A DNA stretch of 64,000 nucleotides from Nocardioides litoris. Lineage in GTDB: Bacteria; Actinomycetota; Actinomycetes; Propionibacteriales; Nocardioidaceae. A model generated the notes under the pieces. The model made no database searches, was not told the DNA's origin, and saw only the letters and a list, made by a program, of their open reading frames with translations. The stretch covers positions 1,426,001 through 1,490,000 of the forward strand of contig NZ_VDMR01000001.1 in NCBI RefSeq assembly GCF_006346315.1. Direction: 5' to 3'. Made by a program: the position numbers and the translations under genes. Below are positions 54,430 to 62,939 of this stretch, in pieces. Within the stretch, counting starts at the first letter, position 1; each line of letters starts with the position of its first letter.

Positions 54430-56556
54430 ATGCGTCCCGTCACCGACCTCGAGCGCCGCGTCGCCCCCTTCAAGGTCGTCTCCGACTACCAGCCGTCCGG
54501 TGACCAGCCGGCCGCCATCAAGGAGATCTCCCGCCGCATCGAGGGCGGCGAGCAGGACGTCGTGCTGCTCGGCGCCACCGGCACCGGCAAGACCGCGACC
54601 GTGGCCTGGGTGGCCGAGCAGGTGCAGCGCCCCCTGCTCGTCATGCAGCCCAACAAGACGCTGGCCGCGCAGTTCGCCAACGAGCTGCGCCAGCTGTTCC
54701 CCGACAACGCGGTGGAGTACTTCGTCTCCTACTACGACTACTACCAGCCCGAGGCCTACGTCCCCCAGACCGACACCTACATCGAGAAGGACTCCTCGAT
54801 CAACGAGGAGGTCGAGCGGCTGCGCCACAGCGCCACCAACAGCCTGCTCACCCGCCGCGACGTCATCGTGGTCTCGACCGTGTCCTGCATCTACGGCCTC
54901 GGCACCCCGCAGGAGTACGTCGACCGGATGATCCGGCTCAAGGTCGGCGAGGAGCACGACCGCGACTCGATCCTGCGCCGCCTGGTCGAGATCCAGTACA
55001 CGCGCAACGACATGGCCTTCACCCGCGGCACCTTCCGGGTGCGCGGTGACACCCTCGAGGTGTTCCCGGTCTACGAGGAGCACGCCGTGCGCATCGAGTT
55101 CTTCGGCGACGAGATCGAGCGGCTGATGAGCCTGCACGCGGTGACGGGCGAGGTCCTCACCGACGACGAGGAGCTCTACATCTTCCCCGCGACCCACTAC
55201 GTCGCCGGGCACGAGCGCATGGAGCGCGCGATCGCCGGCATCGAGGCCGAGCTGGAGGAGCAGCTGGCGCTGTTCGAGCGCCAGGGCAAGATGCTGGAGG
55301 CCCAGCGCCTGCGCATGCGCACGACCTACGACATCGAGATGATGCGACAGGTCGGGTCGTGCGCGGGCATCGAGAACTACTCGATGCACATCGACGGCCG
55401 CACCCGCGGGTCTGCGGCCAACACCCTGCTCGACTACTTCCCCGAGGACTTCCTGCTCGTCGTCGACGAGTCCCACGTGGCAGTGCCGCAGATCGGCGGC
55501 ATGTACGAGGGCGACATGTCCCGCAAGCGCAACCTGGTCGAGCACGGCTTCCGGCTCCCCAGCGCGATGGACAACCGGCCCCTGCGCTGGGAGGAGTTCC
55601 TCGACCGCATCGGCCAGACCATCTACCTCTCCGCCACCCCCGGCGACTACGAGCTCGACAAGGTCCAGGGCGACGTCGTCGAGCAGATCATCCGGCCCAC
55701 CGGGCTCGTCGACCCCGAGGTCGTCGTCAAGCCCACCAAGGGCCAGATCGACGACCTCATCCACGAGATCCGCACCCGCGCCGACAAGAACGAGCGCGTC
55801 CTGGTCACCACGCTGACCAAGAAGATGTCCGAGGACCTCACCGACTACCTCCTCGACGCCGGCATCCGCACCCGCTACCTCCACTCCGAGGTCGACACCC
55901 TGCGCCGCATCGAGCTGCTGCGCGAGCTGCGGATGGGCGAGTACGACGTCCTGGTCGGCATCAACCTGCTCCGCGAGGGCCTCGACCTGCCCGAGGTCTC
56001 GCTGGTCTCGATCCTCGACGCCGACAAGGAGGGCTTCCTGCGCTCCGACAAGTCGCTCATCCAGACCATCGGCCGCGCCGCCCGCAACGTCTCGGGCCAG
56101 GTCCACATGTACGCCGACAAGGTCACGCCCTCGATGGAGTCGGCCATCGACGAGACCAACCGCCGCCGCGAGAAGCAGATCGCCTACAACAAGGCCCACG
56201 GGGTCGACCCCCAGCCGCTGCGCAAGAAGATCGCCGACATCACCGAGATGCTCGCCCGCGACAGCGAGGACACCCAGGCCCTCCTCGAGACCTGGGCCGG
56301 CACCGAGGCCAAGGGCCGTGCTGGCGGCGCCAAGACCCGCCAGCCCGTCCCCGTCCTCGGCGACAAGGCCAGCGGCCACCACGCCAAGGACCTCGCCGGC
56401 CTGCCCAGCAGCGAGCTCGCCCAGCTCATCCAGGACCTCACCGACCAGATGAAGCAGGCCGCCACCGAGCTGCAGTTCGAGCTCGCCGCCCGCCTTCGCG
56501 ACGAGATCAACGACCTCAAGAAGGAGCTGCGGCAGATGATGGAGGCGACGAAGTGA
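54430..56556 (+). CDS. uvrB: excinuclease ABC subunit B
   Basis: 708 residues. DEAD-like helicase motifs are GATGTGKT (Walker A), DESH (motif II), [12 protein letters not shown] and QTIGRAARN (motif VI); the beta-hairpin [21 protein letters not shown] that inserts between DNA strands is intact. The UVR domain is at the C-terminus ([19 protein letters not shown]). It verifies damage in nucleotide excision repair with UvrA and recruits UvrC. The C-terminal insertion [14 protein letters not shown] is the usual linker. Confidence 0.98.
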   Translation: MRPVTDLERRVAPFKVVSDYQPSGDQPAAIKEISRRIEGGEQDVVLLGATGTGKTATVAWVAEQVQRPLLVMQPNKTLAAQFANELRQLFPDNAVEYFVSYYDYYQPEAYVPQTDTYIEKDSSINEEVERLRHSATNSLLTRRDVIVVSTVSCIYGLGTPQEYVDRMIRLKVGEEHDRDSILRRLVEIQYTRNDMAFTRGTFRVRGDTLEVFPVYEEHAVRIEFFGDEIERLMSLHAVTGEVLTDDEELYIFPATHYVAGHERMERAIAGIEAELEEQLALFERQGKMLEAQRLRMRTTYDIEMMRQVGSCAGIENYSMHIDGRTRGSAANTLLDYFPEDFLLVVDESHVAVPQIGGMYEGDMSRKRNLVEHGFRLPSAMDNRPLRWEEFLDRIGQTIYLSATPGDYELDKVQGDVVEQIIRPTGLVDPEVVVKPTKGQIDDLIHEIRTRADKNERVLVTTLTKKMSEDLTDYLLDAGIRTRYLHSEVDTLRRIELLRELRMGEYDVLVGINLLREGLDLPEVSLVSILDADKEGFLRSDKSLIQTIGRAARNVSGQVHMYADKVTPSMESAIDETNRRREKQIAYNKAHGVDPQPLRKKIADITEMLARDSEDTQALLETWAGTEAKGRAGGAKTRQPVPVLGDKASGHHAKDLAGLPSSELAQLIQDLTDQMKQAATELQFELAARLRDEINDLKKELRQMMEATK

Positions 56557-56640
56557 GGAGCGACGCCGACCGAGGAACGAGGTCGAGCGATCGCGACGAG
56601 CGAGGAGCCCGGCGAGCGGAGCGAGCACCGGCGACGAAGT

Positions 56641-56805
56641 AGCTGGATGGGTCGCTCCGCTGCGGTCCGTGGCGCGGCCCTGCGCCGCTCGTGGAGGGCT
56701 GCCGCGGTCTGGGCACGCAGGGCCGACCGCCACCCTGGCCTCCGCTGCGCTCCCGTGCGCCTTGTGGCCCGGCGCTGCTGTGGTCGGGGCGCCTGACGGT
56801 GGTCG
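56641..56805. repeat. intergenic repeat R2, copy 2
   Basis: Starts AGCTGGATGGGTCGCTCCG, continues through CACCCTGGCCTCC, GCTGCGCTCC, TTGTGGCCCGG and TCGGGGCGCC, matching copy 1 (46264-46428) block by block with scattered substitutions. Confidence 0.7.
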
Positions 56806-56821
56806 ATCCGCGGTGATCGAT

Positions 56822-56898
56822 CCACGGTGGTCGAGGAAGGACGGAGTCCTGTCTCGAGACCACCCGACCGCAGCCGGTCCACCGTCACGACCACCGTG
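56822..56898 (+). repeat. REP-like repeat R1, copy D (single unit plus remnant)
   Basis: Unit 56822-56862 (CCACGGTGGTCGAGGAAGGA, ending CTGTCTCGAGACCA) plus ACCACCGTG at 56890-56898 as the remnant of an inverted partner. Upstream, GGTGGTCGAT and GGTGATCGAT look like broken starts of further units. Confidence 0.7.
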
Positions 56899-56920
56899 CG
56901 GGCCGACCCGGGCACGGTCG

Positions 56921-56933
56921 TAACCTCGGGGGA
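56921..56933 (+). promoter_or_regulatory. leaderless promoter of the MFS gene
   Basis: TAACCT at 56921-56926, seven bases, then GTG at 56934. GGGGGA just before the GTG could also serve as a ribosome-binding site on a longer transcript. Confidence 0.55.
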
Positions 56934-58217
56934 GTGACCCGGACTGCCCAGCCCCGCCTGGCGTGGGCGGTGTGGGGGGTCGGACTGGCGACGTACCTGG
57001 TGGCGGTCTTCCACCGCAGCTCGCTGGCCGTGGCGGGGCTGCTGGCCACCGAGCGGTTCGACATCTCGGCCTCGCAGCTGGCGACCTTCACCATGCTGCA
57101 GCTGCTCGTCTACGCGCTGATGCAGGTGCCGGTGGGACTGATGGTCGACCGCTACGGCCCGCTGGCGGTGATGCTCGCCGGGACCGTGGTGCTGACGCTC
57201 GCCCAGGCCGGGTTCGCGCTGGCCGAGTCCTACCCGGCGGCGCTGGCTGCGCGGACGTTCGTGGGCATGGGGGACGCGATGACGTTCATCTGCGTGCTCC
57301 GGCTGGTGTCGCGGTGGTTCGCGCCGCGGCGGGTGCCGCTGGTCACCCAGCTCACCGGGACGCTCGGCCAGCTCGGCGCCGTGCTGGCCGCGGTGCCGAT
57401 GACGATCGCGCTGCGCGAGCTGGGCTGGACCGGCGCCTACCTGCTCACCGCCTCGCTCGGCGTCGTGCTCACGATTTCGCTGGTCGCCGTCGTGCGCGAC
57501 GCCCCCGACCAGCGGCGGGTGCTCGGCCCGCGGCTCTCGCTGGCGGTCGTCCGCCGCAGCCTGGCCGCGTCGTGGGCGCACCCGGGCACCCGGCTCGGGT
57601 TCTGGATGCACTTCACGACCCAGTTCAGCGCCACGACGCTGTCGCTGCTGTGGGGCTACCCGTTCCTGGTCCAGGGCGAGGGCCTCTCGGAGGCCACGGC
57701 AGGCCTGCTCCTGACGCTCGTCGTCGTCGCGATCATGTACGCCGGCCCGCTGCTCGGCTACCTCGTCTCCCGGCACCCGTGGCACCGCTCGACCATGGTG
57801 CTGGTCGTCGTCGCGGCGATCGTGGTCGTATGGACGGCCGTGCTCGCCTGGCCGGGGCAGGCGCCGCTGTGGCTGCTGGTCCTGCTGACCCAGGTCATCG
57901 GCCTCGGCGGCCCGGCGTCGGTGATCGGGTTCGACCTGGCCCGCACCTCCAACCCGGCCGACCGCCTGGCCAGCGCCACCGGGATCATCAACCAGGCCGG
58001 GTTCGCCGCCAGCCTGGTCCTGGTCGTGGCGGTCGGGCTGGTGCTCGACTGGCGCACGCCGGGGGCGTCGACCGACTACACGCCCGAGGCGTTCCGGTGG
58101 GCGATGAGCGTCCAGTACGTCCTGTGGGCCCTCGGCACCGTGCAGATCGTCCGCTACCGCCGCCGCGCCCGGAGGGTCATCGACCGGGCCGCGCTCGAGG
58201 CCGGGATCAACGCCTGA
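56934..58217 (+). CDS. MFS transporter
   Basis: 427 residues, twelve membrane helices. VGLMVDRYGPLAVMLAG is motif A; ARTFVGMGDAMTFICVLRLVSRWFAPRRVPL and the LTGTLGQLGAVLAAVP helix resemble nitrate/nitrite-porter-like and oxalate/formate-type carriers. Substrate unknown. Overlaps the next gene by one base (TGATG). Confidence 0.85.
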   Translation: MTRTAQPRLAWAVWGVGLATYLVAVFHRSSLAVAGLLATERFDISASQLATFTMLQLLVYALMQVPVGLMVDRYGPLAVMLAGTVVLTLAQAGFALAESYPAALAARTFVGMGDAMTFICVLRLVSRWFAPRRVPLVTQLTGTLGQLGAVLAAVPMTIALRELGWTGAYLLTASLGVVLTISLVAVVRDAPDQRRVLGPRLSLAVVRRSLAASWAHPGTRLGFWMHFTTQFSATTLSLLWGYPFLVQGEGLSEATAGLLLTLVVVAIMYAGPLLGYLVSRHPWHRSTMVLVVVAAIVVVWTAVLAWPGQAPLWLLVLLTQVIGLGGPASVIGFDLARTSNPADRLASATGIINQAGFAASLVLVVAVGLVLDWRTPGASTDYTPEAFRWAMSVQYVLWALGTVQIVRYRRRARRVIDRAALEAGINA

Positions 58218-58501
58218 TGGTCGAGCACACCGACGACGGGCGCTACATCGTGGTCGACGGCCGCCGCTGGCGGGCGACCGACCCGGCCATCCCCGACGAG
58301 CGCCGGCACGAGCTGCAGCGGGTGCTGATGGCCTGGCGCCGCGACGTGCGCCGGACCAAGGGCACCGAGGAGGAGCGGCGCTCGCGCGACGGGGTGCAGG
58401 CGGCCAAGGTCGCGCTGGGCGAGCGGGGCACGCCGTGGTGGGAGCAGAGCGACGCCGAGCGGCGGGCGCGGTGGGAGACCGAGGTCCCCGAGCCCGGGTG
58501 A
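58217..58501 (+). CDS. conserved actinobacterial hypothetical protein
   Basis: 94 residues, soluble, very charged. RYIVVDGRRWRATDPAIPD followed by a helix RRHELQRVLMAWRRDVRR, then VQAAKVALGERGTPWWEQSD is a pattern I know from many actinobacterial hypotheticals; its role is not known. The TGATG stop-start overlap shows it is made together with the MFS carrier. Confidence 0.8.
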   Translation: MVEHTDDGRYIVVDGRRWRATDPAIPDERRHELQRVLMAWRRDVRRTKGTEEERRSRDGVQAAKVALGERGTPWWEQSDAERRARWETEVPEPG

Positions 58502-58514
58502 CCCAGGCGGGCGT

Positions 58515-59459
58515 TCAGGCGGCGTCGGCCGCCACCCGGAACCCGATGTTGCCGGTGTGGTCGTCGAGCCGGTTGTGGTCGCGCGCGGAGACCCGGTAGC
58601 GGTTGCAGTAGGAGTCGTGGCACAAGTAGGACCCCCCACGACGCACCCGCAGGTCGTCGTCGACCACCCGGCCGTCGAGCGACCACGGGTCGGCCGTCCA
58701 CTCCCACACGTTGCCGGAGGCCTGGTGCAGGCCGAGGCCGTTGGGCCGGTGGGACTTCACCGGCACCGTGCCGATCGCACCCCGCCCGTCGTCGTGGCGC
58801 ACCGGGAACTCACCGCGCCAGATCGTCGCGGGCGGCGTGCGCAGCGACTCGGGGTGCTCGTCGCCCCACGGGTAGAGCGCTCCCTCGAGGCCGCCGCGGG
58901 CCGCCCGCTCCCACTCCGCCTCGGTGGGCAGCCGGACGCCCGCCCATGCGCAGTAGGCCTCGGCGTCCTGGGCCGAGACGTGCACGACCGGGTGCTGGGC
59001 CATCCGGCCCGCGTCGCTGCCCGGGCCGTGCGGGTGGCGCCAGTCGGCGCCGTCGACGCCGAGCCACCACTCCGAGCCCGCTGCCCGCCCACGCACCGCC
59101 GCGGGGTCGGCGACGAGCAGGTGGAAGACGAACGACCACCCCGTCCGCTCCGCCTCGGTGACGTGCCCGGTCGCCTTGACGAAGGTCGCAAACTGCTGGT
59201 TGGTCACCGTCGTCGACCCGATCCGGTACGCCGGCAGGGTGACATCGCGCACCGGGCCCTCGCCCTCGCCCGGGTTGGCCAGCGGGCCGTCGTACCCCAT
59301 GGCGAACGTGCCGGCGGGCACGTCGACGAGGCCCGCGGTGCGTGGCCGGCCCGCCGGCGCCCCCGGCGCCGGCGCAGCCGCGGGCGTCGCCCGCGGCCGC
59401 GGAGCAGCAGCCGCGCTCCCGGTGCTCGGGGCGCAGCAGGACACGGGGGAGTCGGCCAC
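58515..59459 (-). CDS. formylglycine-generating enzyme (sulfatase-modifying factor)
   Basis: 314 residues, FGE-sulfatase fold. The catalytic pair C280 and C285 is present in GGSYLCHDSYCNRYR, the true FGE active site which holds Cu(I), along with RLPTEAEWERAARGG, YPWGDE, GNVWEWTADPW and the terminal GNIGFRV. It oxidises a Cys in the CxPxR motif of sulfatases to formylglycine. The N-terminus SPVSCCAPST is Cys-rich and precedes an Ala/Pro linker. No sulfatase gene lies in the window. GTG at 59459 is decided by the promoter; an in-frame TTG at 59465 is excluded. Confidence 0.9.
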   Translation of the reverse strand: MADSPVSCCAPSTGSAAAAPRPRATPAAAPAPGAPAGRPRTAGLVDVPAGTFAMGYDGPLANPGEGEGPVRDVTLPAYRIGSTTVTNQQFATFVKATGHVTEAERTGWSFVFHLLVADPAAVRGRAAGSEWWLGVDGADWRHPHGPGSDAGRMAQHPVVHVSAQDAEAYCAWAGVRLPTEAEWERAARGGLEGALYPWGDEHPESLRTPPATIWRGEFPVRHDDGRGAIGTVPVKSHRPNGLGLHQASGNVWEWTADPWSLDGRVVDDDLRVRRGGSYLCHDSYCNRYRVSARDHNRLDDHTGNIGFRVAADAA

Positions 59460-59471
59460 CCGCAAAGACTA
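59460..59471 (-). promoter_or_regulatory. leaderless promoter of the FGE gene
   Basis: TAGTCT on the minus strand (59466-59471), six bases before the GTG at 59459. Confidence 0.6.
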
Positions 59472-59507
59472 CCGATCCAGTCGACTCAGCCCCGGCCGTG
59501 GGCGCCG

Positions 59508-59519
59508 TACGCTCCCGGC
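59508..59519 (+). promoter_or_regulatory. leaderless promoter of the MmcQ/YjbR gene
   Basis: TACGCT at 59508-59513, six bases, then GTG at 59520. Confidence 0.6.
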
Positions 59520-59888
59520 GTGGACGTCGGGACGCTGCAGGAGCACTGCCTGGCCAAGCCCGGCGCCTGGCTCGACGACCCGTGGGGCCACCTGTGGCCC
59601 GTGGTCAAGGTGGGCGAGGGGGAGCGGGGCCGCATCTTCGCGTTCCTGGGGGCGACCAGCGTCGGGGTCAAGGCCGCCCGGTCCCGCGAGGTGGCCGACG
59701 CGTGGCTGGCGCGGTACCCCGGCGCGGCCCGCGTGATGGCCTACATCGGCCGCAGCGGGTGGAACGACCTCGCCCTCGACGGCATCCCCGACGACGACCT
59801 GCTCGAGGCCGTCGACACCTCCTACGACCTGGTGGTGGTCGGGCTGCCCCTCAGGCACCGTCCCCCGGGCTGGGACGACGGGCGCTGA
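59520..59888 (+). CDS. MmcQ/YjbR family protein
   Basis: 122 residues, the CyaY-like alpha/beta fold with a DNA-binding-like surface. HCLAKPGAWLDDPWGHLWPVVKV, GRIFAFLG and YPGAARVMAYIGRSGWNDLALDGIPDDDLLEAVDTSYDLVV are the expected blocks. Function in bacteria is not settled. Its 3' end overlaps the convergent channel gene by 38 bases. Confidence 0.88.
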   Translation: MDVGTLQEHCLAKPGAWLDDPWGHLWPVVKVGEGERGRIFAFLGATSVGVKAARSREVADAWLARYPGAARVMAYIGRSGWNDLALDGIPDDDLLEAVDTSYDLVVVGLPLRHRPPGWDDGR

Positions 59889-60531
59889 GCCCGACCAGGC
59901 GGGCGACCACGAGCGCGACGTAGAAGACGCCGGCGACCTGCTCGATCATGACCAGCGAGCGCGCGTGGTCGCGCACCGGCACGACGTCGGAGAGCCCGAC
60001 GGAGGTGAGCGTGGTGAAGGACAGGTAGAGCAGCTCGAACCACTCGCGCTGGCCCTCGCCGGCGTTGGAGATGAAGGAGCCCGGCCAGACGACCTGGGCG
60101 GCGGCGTAGACGTAGGTGAAGGCCCAGGCGACCACCGTGAAGGCGGCGCCGGTGGCGAACAGCTCGTCGCGGGTGACCCGGTCGTCGTGGAAGAGGTAGC
60201 GGATCATCGCGTAGGAGACGAACAGGTAGAACGGCACGTGGAAGGCCGCGGAGCCGAGCACGGCCCAGTCGGCCTCGTCGGTCACGGCCTCCAGCACGCT
60301 GAAGACCGCACCCGGCGCCCCGAACACCAGCGCGACCCACGACAGGGTCGGGGTGTTGCGCACGGCCGCCACGGCGGCGACGACGACCCCGACCTGCAGC
60401 AGCCCGAGCACGGACTGGCCGGCGACGTTGTCGTCGAGGAACGGGTAGGCCAGGACCGCGAAGAGCTGCAGGGCCAGCACCGCCGCGGAGGGGTGGCCGC
60501 GCACGGCGACGAGGGCCCGGCGGGGGCTCAC
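59851..60531 (-). CDS. two-pore-helix ion channel-like protein (Ion_trans_2)
   Basis: 226 residues with about six membrane helices; the last two flank a pore loop FTTLTSVGLSDVVPV. Typical K+ channels have TVGYGD at that spot; here it is SVGLSD, so selectivity may be changed. The front half (helices 1-4) has no charged S4, arguing against voltage sensing. GTG start overlaps the DUF1707 stop by four bases. Confidence 0.82.
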   Translation of the reverse strand: MSPRRALVAVRGHPSAAVLALQLFAVLAYPFLDDNVAGQSVLGLLQVGVVVAAVAAVRNTPTLSWVALVFGAPGAVFSVLEAVTDEADWAVLGSAAFHVPFYLFVSYAMIRYLFHDDRVTRDELFATGAAFTVVAWAFTYVYAAAQVVWPGSFISNAGEGQREWFELLYLSFTTLTSVGLSDVVPVRDHARSLVMIEQVAGVFYVALVVARLVGLSARRPSPGDGA

Positions 60532-61103
60532 GGGCTCCAGGGTCCGGGCGGCAGGCCCTTCGGCCAGGGCCACTGCGCCTGGCGCTGCTGGCGGGCCTGC
60601 TTCTTCTCCAGGCGGCGCACCTGCGTGGCCACGATGTCGCGGTGGCCGACCTGCAGGTGCGACACCCGCAGCACGGCCAGCAGGCTCACCAGGGCCAGCC
60701 AGGGGGTCTCCCACTCCACGCCGCGGGCCACGAACAGCGCCGAGCTGACGACGACCGCGCTGACGAGGAACGTCAGTGCGCTCCGGCGCCGGGCCGCCCA
60801 CTCGTCCTCGGCCCGGCGCCGCAGCTCGTCGTGCGGCACACCGACCAGCGATCCCGCCGGGCGGGGCGCGGGCGTGCGCAGCGGCACCAGGTCGGCCACC
60901 AGCGGCGGCAGCTCGCCCAGCGTCCGGGCCCGGGCCGTGGCGGCCATCCGGTCGTCGAGCTCGTCGCGCTCGAGCCGCCCGTCGGCGTACGCCTCGGAGA
61001 GCACGGTGTGGATGCGCTCGCGGTCGTCGACCGAGCAGCGCAGGCCGGCGTGGGCGCGCTGGCGCGGGTCGTGGGCGAACTGGGCCCAGAGGTCGGCGGC
61101 CAC
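60528..61103 (-). CDS. DUF1707 (SHOCT-like) membrane protein
   Basis: 191 residues. DUF1707 occupies about 20-72: LRCSVDDRERIHTVLSEAYADGRLERDELDDRMAATARARTLGEL, with Asp/Glu/Arg pattern. Then a linker and two membrane helices (ALTFLVSAVVVSSALFVA, PWLALVSLLAVLRV) and an Arg/Lys-rich end. GTG at 61103 is preferred over an ATG at 61145 because it sits nine bases after the strong AGGAGGAGG site, and the ATG overlaps a TAGGAT -10 box. DUF1707 proteins are envelope-related regulators of unclear mechanism. Coupled to the channel-like gene. Confidence 0.82.
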   Translation of the reverse strand: MAADLWAQFAHDPRQRAHAGLRCSVDDRERIHTVLSEAYADGRLERDELDDRMAATARARTLGELPPLVADLVPLRTPAPRPAGSLVGVPHDELRRRAEDEWAARRRSALTFLVSAVVVSSALFVARGVEWETPWLALVSLLAVLRVSHLQVGHRDIVATQVRRLEKKQARQQRQAQWPWPKGLPPGPWSP

Positions 61104-61143
61104 GGCGGTCGTCCTCCTCCTGGTCGCGATTCGACGGGTTCTC

Positions 61144-61149
61144 ATCCTA
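61144..61149 (-). promoter_or_regulatory. -10 box for the DUF1707-channel operon
   Basis: TAGGAT on the minus strand, about 40 bases before the GTG, leaving a leader of roughly 30 bases with AGGAGG. Confidence 0.4.
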
Positions 61150-61211
61150 GAGAGGGGCTCCACACCTACCCTGGCTCGTCAGGGTGACGACGGTCACGTC
61201 ACTCCCTCCCG

Positions 61212-61240
61212 TTGTCCAAAACGAGAACACGTTCTATCGT
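61212..61240 (+). promoter_or_regulatory. mce operon promoter with a KstR-type operator
   Basis: TTGTCC (61212-61217), exactly 17 bases, then TATCGT (61235-61240) is a good -35/-10 pair. The spacer contains GAGAACACGTTCTA (61223-61236), an AACnnGTT dyad with AGAAC and GTTCT arms. It agrees with the KstR family box that controls sterol uptake and breakdown in mycobacteria and rhodococci. The leader of about 55 bases ends in AGAGG before the ATG. Confidence 0.65.
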
Positions 61241-61302
61241 CGGGGCTCCGCGCCGCCCAGCCCGACCCGACCGCAGCCGAGCCGAGAAGAGGTGACCGTC
61301 CG

Positions 61303-62076
61303 ATGGCCTTCAGTGCTGCCGGGGTCATCCGAGGACCCGGCGAGATCGCGGTCATGGTCGTCGACGTGCTCAAGCGGCTCTTCACGACGCGGTTCCAGCT
61401 GCGTGAGTTCATCGAGCAGGCGTGGTTCATCACCAGCGTCACCCTGGTGCCGACCATCCTGGTCTCGATCCCGTTCGGCGCGGTCATCTCGCTGCAGGTC
61501 GGCAACCTGACCGGCCAGCTCGGCGCCCAGTCCTTCGCCGGCGCGACCGCGGTCCTCGCGGTGGTGCGCGAGGCCGCCCCGATCGCGGCCGCGCTCATCA
61601 TCGCCGGCGCCGCGGGCTCGGCGATCTGCTCCGACATGGGCGCGCGCAAGATCCGCGAGGAGATCGACGCCATGGAGGTCCTCGGCGTCGACCCGCTCGA
61701 GCGACTCGTCGCCCCGCGGGTGGCGGCGACCATGTTCGTGGCGCTGATGATCATCGGCATCGTCATCGGCGCGGGCATCGGCGGCGGCTACTTCTTCACC
61801 GTCGTGGTCCAAGGCGGCTCCGCCGGTGCGTTCCTGTCCAACTTCACCGCGCTGGCCTCCATCACCGACCTCTGGATCGCCATCATCAAGGCGGTCGTCT
61901 TCGGCGCGATGGCCGCGATCGTCGGCGCCTACAAGGGCCTCAACGCCGGCGGCGGCCCCAGCGGCGTCGGCCGGGCGGTCAACGAGTCGGTGATCATCGC
62001 CTTCATGCTGCTGTTCTTCCTGAACGCGGTCATCACGGCGATCTACTTCCAGGTCGTCCCGCCGGTGGGGATCTGA
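61303..62076 (+). CDS. yrbEA: YrbE/MlaE-type permease, first subunit of an mce system
   Basis: 257 residues, about six membrane helices. The MlaE signature is IREEIDAMEVLGVDPLERLVAPRVAATM, with APRVAATM before helix 4. The permease pairs with the second YrbE and an ATPase encoded elsewhere to import lipids or sterols passed in by Mce proteins. Its length and the order YrbE-YrbE-Mce resemble the mce4 (sterol) locus of mycobacteria. ATG preceded by AGAGGTGA. Three-base gap to the next gene. Confidence 0.92.
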   Translation: MAFSAAGVIRGPGEIAVMVVDVLKRLFTTRFQLREFIEQAWFITSVTLVPTILVSIPFGAVISLQVGNLTGQLGAQSFAGATAVLAVVREAAPIAAALIIAGAAGSAICSDMGARKIREEIDAMEVLGVDPLERLVAPRVAATMFVALMIIGIVIGAGIGGGYFFTVVVQGGSAGAFLSNFTALASITDLWIAIIKAVVFGAMAAIVGAYKGLNAGGGPSGVGRAVNESVIIAFMLLFFLNAVITAIYFQVVPPVGI

Positions 62077-62079
62077 CCC

Positions 62080-62922
62080 GTGGCGATCTCCATCGGCTCC
62101 GTCGCCAGCGCCGCCGTGCGCGCGCCCCGCCGCTCCCTCGAGGGGTACGGCGACCAGCTGCTCTTCTACGCCCGCGCGCTGTTCTGGGTCCCGCGGGCCA
62201 TCCGGCGCTACCCGCGCGAGATCACCGCCACCCTGGCCGAGGTCACGTTCGGGTCGGGCGCGCTGGCCCTGATCGCCGGCAGCGTGGGAGTCATCGCCTT
62301 CCTGGCCTTCTTCGCCGGGACCGAGGTCGGCATCCAGGGCTACGCCTCGCTGAGCCAGATCGGCGTGGCCAAGTTCAGCGCGTTCATCTCGGCGTACTTC
62401 AACACCCGCGAGGTCGCGCCGCTGATCTCCTCGATAGCGCTGGCCGCGACGGTGGGCTGCGGCTACACCGCGCGGCTGGGCGCGATGCGGATCTCGGAGG
62501 AGATCGACGCGCTCGAGGTCATGGGAATCCCGTCGCTGCCGTTCCTGGTGACGACCCGGATGATCGCGGCCTTCGTGGCGGTCATCCCGCTCTACATCGT
62601 GGCGCTGAGCGCGTCCTACCTCTCGCCGCGCCTGATCGTCGTCTACGTCTACGGCCAGTCCAGCGGCACCTACGACCACTACTTCCTGCAGTTCCTGCCG
62701 CCGATCGACATCCTGTGGTCGTTCGCCAAGCTGCTCTTCCTGGCCGCCGCGATCATCCTCATCCACTGCTACTACGGCTACACCGCCTCCGGCGGCCCGG
62801 CCGGCGTCGGGCAGGCGGTGGGCCGGGCGATCCGCACCAGCATCGTGTTCACCGTCGTCGCCGACTTCTTCCTCAGCTTCGCCATCTGGGGCTCCACCAC
62901 CACCGTCCGGATCACCGGGTAG
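62080..62922 (+). CDS. yrbEB: YrbE/MlaE-type permease, second subunit
   Basis: 280 residues. SEEIDALEVMGIPSLPFLVTTRMIAAFVAVIPL is the MlaE signature; TYDHYFLQFLPPIDI is an outward loop. The first 60 residues (RRSLEGYGDQLLFYARALFWVPRAIRRYPREI) form a long amphipathic start typical of YrbEB. Partner of YrbEA. GTG start; 17-base gap to the mce gene. Confidence 0.93.
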   Translation: MAISIGSVASAAVRAPRRSLEGYGDQLLFYARALFWVPRAIRRYPREITATLAEVTFGSGALALIAGSVGVIAFLAFFAGTEVGIQGYASLSQIGVAKFSAFISAYFNTREVAPLISSIALAATVGCGYTARLGAMRISEEIDALEVMGIPSLPFLVTTRMIAAFVAVIPLYIVALSASYLSPRLIVVYVYGQSSGTYDHYFLQFLPPIDILWSFAKLLFLAAAIILIHCYYGYTASGGPAGVGQAVGRAIRTSIVFTVVADFFLSFAIWGSTTTVRITG

Positions 62923-62939
62923 CGGGGCGGGGGAGAGCC

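Larger units (their letters stand above)
56557..56933. other. gene-free stretch of 377 bases after uvrB
   Basis: Contains GGCGACGAAGT written twice (56547-56557 and 56630-56640), a GC-skewed GAGCGAGGAG segment, repeat R2 copy 2, repeat R1 copy D and the -10 box of the next MFS gene. No credible open frame or stable terminator stem. Confidence 0.7.
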
